Shown: positions 33,631-42,546 of the stretch, in pieces | Layout of the letters: each line of letters opens with the position of its first letter | Position numbering within the stretch: position 1 is the stretch's first letter | Assembly: GCA_039519185.1 (NCBI GenBank) | Contig: CM076847.1 | Span: 51,281,708-51,345,707 of the forward strand | From: Astragalus membranaceus | Taxonomy: Eukaryota > Streptophyta > Magnoliopsida > Fabales > Fabaceae | Reading direction: 5' to 3' | Length of the DNA: 64,000 nucleotides | Position numbers and translations under genes: made by a program | Notes under the pieces: model-generated | What the model was told of the DNA's origin: nothing | Seen by the model: only the letters and a program-made list of their open reading frames with translations | The model's database searches: none

Positions 33631-33879
33631 TGTGTCCAGAGACAGGAGCTGATGTAGTGTCGATTTTAATTGTGGGCGTGACCTCTGAGCTCGAGCCCCA
33701 CGTGGTATGCCGACGTGGGTGGGGTATTTGTACAAACTCCGACGTGGTGTTGTGGTTCCCCCATGCTGACTCCGCCATGTTGACGCATGTGGCGACCTCG
33801 CTTGTTTGAAGCGCATGGGGAACAAGCCATTTTATAAGAGTCGTTATATATATTTATTTATTAGTATTATTTTTTGTAC
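32722..33879. other. Gene-free AT-rich stretch, counterpart of 15616-17089
   Basis: Holds the MITE empty site (single AATATTTTT near 32876), the TTGTTAAAACATATT repeats, a TA microsatellite at 33566-33625 and the G-box-bearing patch. A 40-odd base segment near 33640-33688 (GACAGGAGCTGATGTAGTG...) has no counterpart in copy A. Confidence 0.45.
33566..33625. repeat. (TA)n microsatellite, about 30 units
   Basis: Expanded relative to the nine or so units at 16847-16864 in copy A, showing length change since the duplication. Confidence 0.95.
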
Positions 33880-34440
33880 AATTTAAATTTTTTTCTGAAT
33901 CCTAGGACACCTCAAAACAACTGTTTAGCGTTACACTTTACATATTTTCGTACAAATTTAATTTTTTGTTTGACAAAACCAATTATTGAACAACGAACTC
34001 TGTGTATTTGTACATCTTAAAAAAAATTTGAATCATAAAGCACCCCAAAACACACTGTTTAGCATCACACTTTACATTTTCTTTTACAAAATAAATTTTA
34101 TTAACCAATTGGTTATCGAGGAACAAATTCGCATATTTCAACAAATGAAAACTTTTTTTCGGACCCTAAAGTATCCAAAAACACACTTTCTAGCATCACT
34201 CTTTACGTAATTTGTTACGAAATTAATTTTCGTTTTCACTAATCCGACTATGGAGGAAAAAACTTCGACAATTTGAACAACTAAAATTTTTGTTGGACTG
34301 GAAAGTACCCCAAACAAACCCTGCCTAGCGTCACACTTTACGTGATTTGTTACGAAATTAATTTTCGTTTTCATTGACTCGATTTTGAAGGAAGAAACTT
34401 CGCCTATTTGGACGATTAAAATTTTGACTCGACCATAAAA
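33880..34440. repeat. About 125 bp tandem array, copy B
   Basis: Counterpart of 17090-17640 with the same number and order of units. Confidence 0.7.
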
Positions 34441-34734
34441 TGAGGAGGGAGGGAGAATTGGTGCCATAAGGGTGAAGGGCCCACATTTTGACTTCACAAG
34501 ATTTATATTATAAATATTATTATTAGTATTATTTCTATTCTTTTAAAAACAATAATTACATGAAAAGCCAATCATATCAAAATAGTTTCGCAGTTTAGTA
34601 AAACTTTCATTAAAACTTAACAAATGTAATAAAAATAGAAGTTTAATTTTACATATTAATTATTATTAGTATAAATCAATATAATGAGAAGGATTATAAA
34701 GTTGGGAGTAAAACACTACAAAAAAACTAGTGAT

Positions 34735-35135
34735 TAGCGACGGAATTTAGCGACGGATCTAAATTCCGTCGCAAATAAAAACATTAGCGATGGAATTTTA
34801 CAACATTAGCGACGGACCGGGTTTTATAAATTTAGCGACGGAATTCTGCTTATTTAGCGACGGATTGGACAAGGCGCGCAGAAACGAAGAATTTGAATTT
34901 TATTAGCGACGGATTTTCGTCGCTAATAATCCGTCGCTAATCATAGTAAATTGCGCAACTGACCGTTTCAGTTTAATTGACGCGTGGCACAATTTTCAAA
35001 GCTTAGCAACGGATTTCCGTCGCTAATAATCCGTCGCTAAGCTTTGAAAATTGTGCCACTGTCCGTTACATTTTAATTTGACACGTGGGCCAAAGTTAGC
35101 GACGGAAATCCGTCGCTAATTCCGTCGCTAAGTGT
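34735..35135. repeat. Left subterminal repeats of the 5.2 kb CACTA
   Basis: About 17 copies of AGCGACGGA or its complement, several as close inverted pairs such as GACGGATTTTCGTCGC. In CACTA elements, such repeats are typically binding sites for the TnpA-type protein. The matching right array is 39550-39955. Confidence 0.85.
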
Positions 35136-36163
35136 TAAAATTTTTTTAAAGCCGGATCCCTCCCCCTTTTCTCTCTTTCTTTCCTCTTCTCCACTCTTTC
35201 TGTCTCCACGCCACCGTCCACCGAATCGTCTCCCTCTTCCTCTCCGTCCACCGAATCGTCTCTCTCTTCCTCTCCGTCCACCGGCCACGCCACCGCCACC
35301 GTCCACGCCGCACCGCCCCCTTTTCTCTCCATTCTTTCCTCTTCTCCATTCTTTCTCTCAGACTCACCCTCTCCGAACCGTCCACCGTCCACGCCATCGC
35401 CACCGTCCACGCCACCGCCACCGCACCACCACCGTTCACGCCACCGCACCACCACCATCCACGTTACCAAGGTTTGTTTCTTTTCTGTCTCCACGAATTT
35501 TCTCTCTATTTTTCACTAATTTTGTTTCTGCCTCTCTATTTCACACAGTCATCGGACCTCTATTTCGCAAGTCACCGGACAACCACCTCACCGGACAACC
35601 ACCGCACCGGACAGCCACCACAGTCACAGTCACGGTCACGGTTAGTTTTTTTTATTTTTTATTTTCGAATTGATTTTTTGTTCCGTTGTTATAGGATAAA
35701 ATTTTATTGTTAGAAATATTAAGATTAGTATTTATGATTGTGAAATTTGAAAGGTTTATGTATGTGTTTAAGATAGTGTTTAGAATTGTAGAATAAAATT
35801 GTTGTTGTTGTTAATTAGAAAGTTGTAATTGAATGAAGTAATTGGAATTGAATTGAAATTGAAAAATGTAATTGAATAGTGTATGTGTTTAAGATAGTGT
35901 AATTGTAAGTGTATGAAATGTGTATGTTGTTGGAGATAGTGTATGTTAATTTTGAAATGTGTATGTTGTTAATTGAAAAATGTGTAATGGTAATGTGTAT
36001 GTCGTTTGAGATGTTAAATTGTTGTTTTGATGTTTGATGAACCCTAGGTTAGATGACTATTTGATGTTGTTATTGTGTGTTGTTGATGGAAAAGGGTGAG
36101 GTTTTATTGGTTTTATATTGGGAATGTTATGAGAATGTAAAACATTTTTTTAAATGCGTGTAG
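35136..36163. other. 5' leader region of the CACTA transposase gene
   Basis: Pyrimidine-rich, with CCACCGTCCACGCCACC repeats to about 35465, then an AT-rich stretch with TGTGTATGTTGTT repeats ending in GCGTGTAG, an acceptor-like site directly before the ATG at 36164. Probably 5' UTR exon and intron. The long open frames on the minus strand here come from low complexity. Confidence 0.4.
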
Positions 36164-37399
36164 ATGAATTGGAGTCAATTGAATCGTGGTTGAGTGTATG
36201 ATCGGTTATATCCGGGAAGAGCGTTTTTAAAGGAAACTTTTGTAAATGGGGTTGAAGAATTTATTAGGGTAGCATGGCAACATGATTTAACTAAAGAGGA
36301 AGGGGGGATTAGATGTCCATGCCTTAAATGCAAGGGTGTACCTATTAGGACTGATGATGAAGTCAGGGAGCACTTGTATCGTCTTGGGTTTATGCCTAAT
36401 TATTGGATTTGGGTGGATCATGGAGAAGTACTTCCGAATTTTCACGTAGGGGCTTCAAGCAATTCTGGTGGTGTTGTTCCATCTAATGAACAATTTGAGT
36501 CGATGGAAAACATTATTTGTGATGGTCTCAGGGTGAATGTGCCATTTGATGAACCTCAGTATGACGATCATGATGAACTTCCAAATGAAGAAGCACAGAG
36601 ATTCTATAATTTGTTAAGGGAGTCAAACAAACCGTTGTTTGAAGGCTCGCCAGAGTCAAAATTACCTATTTCTGTGAAGCTTTTAGCTCTCAAGTCCATG
36701 AGTAATATTTCTGAGTTGGGTTTAGATTATGTGACTAAAATGATGATCGATGCGACACCTAATAATGATAATTTGCCAAAAAATTATTATGAAGCAAAGA
36801 TGTTAGTTTCGAAACTGGGATTGGAATGTAAGAAGATTGATTGTTGTGTGGATGGGCACATGTTGTTTTACAATAACGAATTTGGTAAAAACGATGGTGC
36901 ACTACTGGAATGCAAATTCTGTGGAAAGCCGAGGTATCATGTTCGTAAAGGGGGAAAACGTAATTATAAACCCATCCCTGTAAAGTCGATGTTCTATTTG
37001 TCTATAATTCCAAGGTTGCAAAGAATGTTTGCATCGGCTGAAATTGCGAAGAAAATGACATGGCATTATGAGAATAGGCGTACCTCAGACATTTTACGCC
37101 ACCCATCTGACGGTGAAGCGTGGAAACACTTTGATCAAGTGCATTCAGATTTTGCCTCAGACCCACGAAATGTTCGACTTGGCTTGTGCTCTGATGGATT
37201 TACTCCATATATCCAAGCATCAGCGTCGCCCTATTCCTGTTGGCCAGTCATTGTTACCCCTTACAATCTTCCTCCTGAGATGTGCATGACTAAACCTTAT
37301 ATGTTTTTGACTTGTATGATACCTGGTCCAACCAATCCAAAAGCTAACATTGATATCTTTTTGGAACCCCTAATTGTTTTGACATATGTGCATGACTAA
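36164..37399 (+). pseudogene. TnpD-like CACTA transposase, C-terminally truncated
   Basis: From ATG 36164 (MNWSQLNRG) an in-frame TGA at 36191-36193 interrupts, then 401 codons are open. The N-terminal transposase-associated domain (VNGVEEFI...CPCLKC, about 36240-36340) is followed by the Transposase_21 (Tnp2) region: LKSMSNISELGLDYV, YNNEFGKNDGALLECKFCG and LGLCSDGFTPY with a catalytic-type Asp, then IPGPTNPKANIDIFLEPLI. After that the family sequence is lost; VLTYVHD* follows. Full TnpD proteins are roughly twice this length or more, so most of the catalytic domain is gone. A partial duplicate of the TGCATGACTAAACCTTA segment lies just after the stop (37388-37430), probably from the deletion event. 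Confidence 0.8.
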
Positions 37400-37454
37400 A
37401 CCTTACATGTTTTGACATTGATACCTGGTCCAGTCATTGTTATTGTTCATAGAT

Positions 37455-37947
37455 ATGCATCCAGGAGAAAGTTCGGACCCATCGAGACATGGGAAGAGGC
37501 ATCATCGTCGTAGACAACGTGAGGTGACATTAGTTAATATTGGGAATAACTCATTTATTGCAACGCCTCAGACCACCTCTCCAATTGCCCCACCGGTGGT
37601 TCAGCCTACGTCTCCACCAGTTGGGTATATGCCTACACCAGGGGGGTATATGCCTACACCAGGGTTGCATACACCAGGGTATACGCCTATACCACCTGGG
37701 TATATGCGTATACCACCTGGGTATATGCCTACACCAGCTGAGCCCCATGGTGATGCGTATACTGATGAGCCCCATGTTGGTGTTACTGATTCAGATTCAT
37801 CGACTGATGAAGAGGATGTGCAGGTAGTTGTCGGCAATGATGGTATCAAACGCAAAGTCATCTATCCCTATGGTAACACGTAAGTATTGTTTGAATTTTT
37901 TAGTTTAAATTAATTATGCAATGACTTATATATATATATATATAGAT

Positions 37948-37997
<50 letters not shown>

Positions 37998-39250
37998 GTG
38001 TGTGTGTTTTATTGTTTGATATATATGTTTTGTTATGCAGGTTGCTTCCTGCGAAGGCCGCTTCATCGCATATCACATATGTCATTCAGAAAATGTTATT
38101 TTAAAACTTATCATGAAAAGTGGACAAAAGTCAATGATGAGGAAAGGGGAAAACTTTTGGATTTGTTTAAGGTAATTGTTAGTTAATTATGTCATTACAT
38201 ATATTGTTAATTTTAATTTTTTTATGTTATATATAATAATACATATTTTTGTTTTGCTTAATACAGTCTAAGTTGACGTGGCTGCCGGAACATGATGTAG
38301 CTGTGCAGAAGCTTTTTTTCAAAAGAATGGGCAAGCAATTGTCGGATTTGCTTTACAAACTGCGTTGTAAAGATAAGTAGCCAAAATACATCCCTGACAT
38401 GCCTACAAGGAACTTTGGGCTACTGAGAGCTACAAAGAAAAAGCTGAAAAGGCCAAGCAGAATAGAAATTCTGAAAAGGGTGGCTCGCTTCACTGTTGCG
38501 GCTCCGTCAACCAGGCTCAGCATGCTGTCAGATTGGTAAATTATTTTAAGTATGTGTTATTTTAGTTTATTTAGGGTGATTAGCAATAATTAAAAATGTG
38601 TTTCATTATTACAGAGTAAGAAGGCTGGACGCGATATCACTATTCCTGAGCTTCACAGGGCAACACATTTGAGGAAGGGTACTACGGAGTATGTTGATGA
38701 GCGCTCTAGGAAAACTCAGGTATATACAACTTGTTTTGTATTAAATAATTTTGTTTTCTTAAAATGGAACGCTAATTATGCTATGTTATCTGGTTATGGA
38801 AAACAGGAGGATGTTAGTGAGACGATGGTTGAGCCGACTCAGGGGACCTGGAACCCTGGCTCACTTGGTCCACTTCCCCCTGAGATCATAGCTCTGGCGA
38901 ACCGCAATTGGAAGATGGCGGTAGGCGGGCCGAATAAGGGTCGCCTGTATGGTTCGGGGCCCTTGGCGCCGTTATTGGACTCTGGGGTTGATCACTTCGA
39001 CACTAGTGGGCCTTCTGGCAGTGGACCTTCTCCTCCTCCTCCTCCTCCTCCTGCTACTGCTGACGAGACCGCGCAACTTAGGCAGCAGGTGCAGGCTCAG
39101 GCACAGGTCATTCAGGATCAGGAGCAGCGGCTCCAGACTCATGAACAGGTGCAGACAACCTTGCAGGAAGACTTCTTGAATTTTACCCGTGCGCAAGCGA
39201 AGATATTGAAGTATTATAACCGCAAACATCCAAATGGGTCTGAGTCTTAG
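37455..39250 (+). pseudogene. TnpA-like gene (Transposase_24), five exons, disrupted
   Basis: Exon 1 (37455-37879) starts MHPGESSDPSRHGKRH and has proline-rich repeats of GYMPTP / GYTPIP. The following intron holds a TA microsatellite. Exon 2 (38041-38171) contains ITYVIQK then, in another frame, YHEKWTKVNDEERGKLLDLFK; a frameshift lies near 38095. Exon 3 (38267-38536) has LPEHDVAVQKLFFKRM and a TAG near 38378, then ESYKEKAEKAKQNRNSEKGG in a shifted frame. Exon 4 (38615-38719) has TEYVDERSRKTQ. The last exon (38807-39250) has GTWNPGSLGPLPPEI, a Pro run and a Gln-rich coiled coil (about residues 110-150 of the exon). This is the En/Spm accessory DNA-binding type; it could bind the subterminal repeats if intact, but is not. 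Confidence 0.65.
37925..37995. repeat. (TA)n microsatellite in the TnpA-like intron
   Basis: Two TA runs split by TAGATAGA. Confidence 0.95.
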
Positions 39251-39549
39251 GGGTCTGATGATAATCCCTATTAGGACTTTGTTATTTGGGAGAGATGCGG
39301 GACTTTGTTTATTTTGATTCGGATTTGTTTGAACTTGTTTATTTTGATTCGGATTTTGTTTTTATTTGGGATTGTATTGTTTTATTTCGACTTTATTGTT
39401 AATTCAGATTTTCGCATTTATCTTAATTATAGTGTTTCTAATAGACAGGGTTTTGCGCAATAGACAGGTTGTTTGCATTTCGATTTTAAAAAGCAGGTTT
39501 TCCAAAAATTAAAAGCCAGGTTTTCCAAAAAAATTTTAAAAAAATTCAG
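39251..39549. other. 3' flank of the TnpA-like gene
   Basis: AT-rich, with a direct repeat of TTTGTTTATTTTGATTCGGAT; probably the 3' UTR. No other gene. Confidence 0.3.
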
Positions 39550-39955
39550 GGGTCATTAGCGACGGAATTAGTGGCGGAATTCCGTCGCTAATATTGCTAA
39601 CCAGACACAACCACGGGGCATCAATTAGCGACGGTATTAGAGACGGAAATCTGTCGCTAATTGGCTCATTCGTAGGGTAACACGTGGCAGTAATTAGCGA
39701 CGGCATTAGTGACGGAAATCCGTCGCTAATATTGCTCATTCGTAGGCTAACACGTGGCAGTAATTAGCGACGGAATTAGCGACGGATTAATCCGTCGCTA
39801 CGTAGCGACGGAACCAAATCCGTCGCTAATAATTAGCGACAAGCTTCTTAGCGACGGATAAAATCCGTCGCTAATTCCGTCGCTAAATGTTGTTAGCGAG
39901 GGAAAAACTGGTATTAGCGACGGAAAAATCCGTCGCTAATACGCTGTTTTTTTGT
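39550..39955. repeat. Right subterminal repeats of the 5.2 kb CACTA
   Basis: About 20 copies of TTAGCGACGGA-type motifs in both orientations, including a direct repeat of ACACGTGGCAGTAATTAGCG near 39680 and 39750. Confidence 0.85.
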
Positions 39956-39962
39956 AGTGAAA

Positions 39963-40155
39963 CAGGTCTATTCCAACTTAACCAAGGTCCTGAGTTCGAA
40001 TCCAACCTTGGGCATGCAACAGTGTTAAATCTCTTGAGGAATAGCTTTACTGCCCATTGTAGTCCTACCTGGCTCGAGGGATTACTCTCGGCGGTTGCAC
40101 GACGAAGAAACCGCCCATTGTAGTCCTACCTGGCTCGAGGGATTATTTATCACGA
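39963..40155 (+). mobile_element. SINE-like insertion, copy B
   Basis: Counterpart of 17922-18157. The A-box half (about 38 bp between GTCTATT and TTCCAACTTAACC) is deleted here, and the CACTA element inserted a few bases upstream. The B-box-like GAGTTCGAATCC is kept. Confidence 0.5.
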
Positions 40156-40511
40156 ATATAATGAATTTTTTGTTAGGAAGATTTTCCTCATACTCACATT
40201 ATTTTGGCCACGTGGGTTGGGTTAGTAGGAAAAGGCTGATAGATATACACATAAAGAAAATATTTAACAAAAATATTCGATAAAAATAATTCTGATTAAT
40301 CAAAATAGCTTAAGATAGGCCTTGTGAAAATAACAACAAACCTTTATTTTCCACCAAGTTGCATTATTCCCCAAGTTTTCTCTCCACGATTCATATTGGG
40401 GTGGATGTGATGGTTGTTGAATTTGTGAGGCGGAAGATTGAAATTCAATTGTGGCATTAATGAGATAAATTATGCCTTTACTTGAGTGTCATTAACCATG
40501 ATAATTATGTA

Positions 40512-40650
40512 TCCCAGGTAGGCAGGTCAGTTGACGAGGTAAGAGATATCGAAGGAGTGCACCAAATGAGTGCAAGAACGAGGTCTCGGGTTCAAACCCC
40601 AGAAACTAACATTTACCCCACCCCCACTAACATTGCCTATAAAAAAAAAA
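40512..40650 (+). mobile_element. Second SINE-like sequence, copy B
   Basis: Counterpart of 18500-18635, with GGTTCAAACCCC and a CCTATAAAAAAAAAAA end. Confidence 0.45.
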
Positions 40651-40923
40651 ACCAGGATTCTTATGTCTCAAAATTATACTAATTTGAACAGCTAAAAATA
40701 ATGTAATAGTTCCCCACTCTAGTAAAATTTTCATTAAAACTTTCATTAAAACTTAACAAATGTCATAAAAATAGAAGTGGTATTTTTTTTTACATATTAA
40801 TAAAATTAGTTCAGATAAATATAACGTGAAGAATTTTAGAATCAGGGTGAAACCGATTTATTAATTAGACTTTCCATTAGGAAGATTTTTTCATACTCAC
40901 ATTTATGGGCAAGTGGCTTGGGT

Positions 40924-42541
40924 TAGTTGGCAATTTTCACTGATGTTGTGTTAAAAATACGGGATCAGTTATTGTATGTATATACCAACTTTTATGGTTT
41001 TTAATTTTCATTATTTTTTTCTAAAATTTAAAATATTCATATATATAATAACGTTTTTTATTGTTACATTTCACGTCTAGGTGTCAATCCTTACATGCTT
41101 ATTTTGTATATATTTATGTGCTAAGTATTTCTCATATTTATGTAGTAACTATTCTTTATTCTAGTAATTATTATTTATTTTATAACGAATAGCTTTAGAC
41201 CATAATTTAGTAAAAAAGTTATTTATTAATCTAGATCGATTACTATATAAAAAGACAAATTATCTATAACAATGATGCAATAATTAAATAGGAAAAATAT
41301 AATACTTTTTTTTGACACAAAAACTTTAATACTATTTTTATAACTAAGTTTTGTAAAGAACAATATTTAAGAATATATTTTAGACTTATTTATCCGGTAT
41401 TTCAAAATAGTACATTGTACAAATATTTAAACAATTTTTATAATTCTATCAAGGCAAAAATGGTATCACTTCGTTAACGCTAAAGAATATTTCTATGAGA
41501 AATATTAAATATTATATTTAGAATTTATCTCTATTAATATGTACTCAACAATTTTTAATATATAATTTTTAAACAATTTAAAATAAGTATTATTTACTTA
41601 TTTGTCAATTAAACTAGTACAATATGTGTTTTTGTGCCTTCAAATAACATAAAATTTTTAAATCATTTTAAATTTCAAAAATATAACTACACCCATCCGA
41701 TCAATTACTCTAGAAATATTATATATGTCGGATGTTGGAAAATATGTTCTACATTTTCATATATTTTATAAAAAATTTCTGAATTTTGTTAATGGTCCAC
41801 GATGACTTTTGGCATGGTGTTATTAAAAATGGGATAAAATTGAGGCTAATATTGTTAAGCAATCATAGATACATGGGACCGGTCAACAAATACTCCCTCC
41901 GGTCTCTATTATAAGAATATTTTTGGAATTATTTTGTTCCCAAATATAAGGCTGTTCTTGTTTTTAGTGTATATTTATTACTTAAATACGAATTTTACCC
42001 TCATTGAATGCTTTGCCTTTTCAATTTTAAAGGTAAGTGAGAGTAGTGCATGACTTAAGGAGAGTTATTTCACATGTGGAGTTGAGTGGAGAATATTTTG
42101 GATACTTAACTTTAAAAAGACAAGATTTAAATGAGCTTCTTGGTAGTGATGACTTTTGTATTTTCTTCTTATGCTCACCGATCAAAGAAAAAGCTAATGT
42201 TTGTTTAACATAAAAGTATCAATGCATAAATTTTCTGACCACGCGCAATACCTTCAGGAGTTATAGAGTATCTTAGGTAAGATGAAATGACTAAGGAGAG
42301 ATGGACATCCACCAAATATTCATAACAAAAATCAAAATTTTATAGGAAACAAAAATATATTACCCTTAGTACTATTGATTGAATTATAGAGTCAAAACTA
42401 ATTGCATTAGTTTAGCGTGTTCTGAAAGACACATTTTTGGGTGAAAAGTATAAATGGAAGTGAGAGGCTAGACCATTCTTTTAGACCCATTTTTCTTTTT
42501 TTTGGTTTACTAGAATAAATGACAACTAAACACCACGCACA
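40924..42541. other. AT-rich intergenic region
   Basis: No open frame or complete element. Near 41893 CTCCCTCCGGTCTCTATTATAAG resembles one end of a Stowaway/mariner-type MITE, but no matching right end was found. The rest is unique-looking AT-rich DNA. Confidence 0.35.
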
Positions 42542-42546
42542 TACAC

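Larger units (their letters stand above)
34714..39959 (+). mobile_element. CACTA (En/Spm) element of 5.2 kb with TnpD- and TnpA-type relics
   Basis: Terminal inverted repeats start CACTACAAAAAAACTAG and end TGTTTTTTTGTAGTG, with the 3-bp target duplication AAA (34711-34713, 39960-39962). Copy A of the segmental duplication has the uninterrupted site GGAGTAAAGCAGGTC. Both subterminal regions are dense in TTAGCGACGGA / TCCGTCGCTAA. The two genes lie in the same orientation, as in autonomous elements, but both are damaged. Confidence 0.9.
25611..40923. repeat. Segmental duplication, copy B
   Basis: Second copy of 8354-19026. Its left end cuts the antisense ORF between exons 2 and 3. Length is greater because of the 5.2 kb CACTA insertion at 34714-39959. 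Point differences and small indels are scattered throughout (a few percent by eye). Confidence 0.85.

Noticed and set aside
35073..35494. Gly/Arg/Val-rich minus-strand open frames
   Set aside because: They are the complement of the pyrimidine-rich leader (CCACCGTCCACGCC repeats) of the CACTA transposase gene.
36194..37399. Host gene of unknown function
   Set aside because: Domain order (transposase-associated, then Tnp2-like) and position between CACTA ends show that it is a transposase relic.
37551..37861. Antisense open frames opposite the GYMPTP repeats
   Set aside because: Shadows of the proline-rich repeat in TnpA-like exon 1.
41893..42200. Complete Stowaway MITE
   Set aside because: Only one end (CTCCCTCCGGTC) was found; no inverted partner within several hundred bases.
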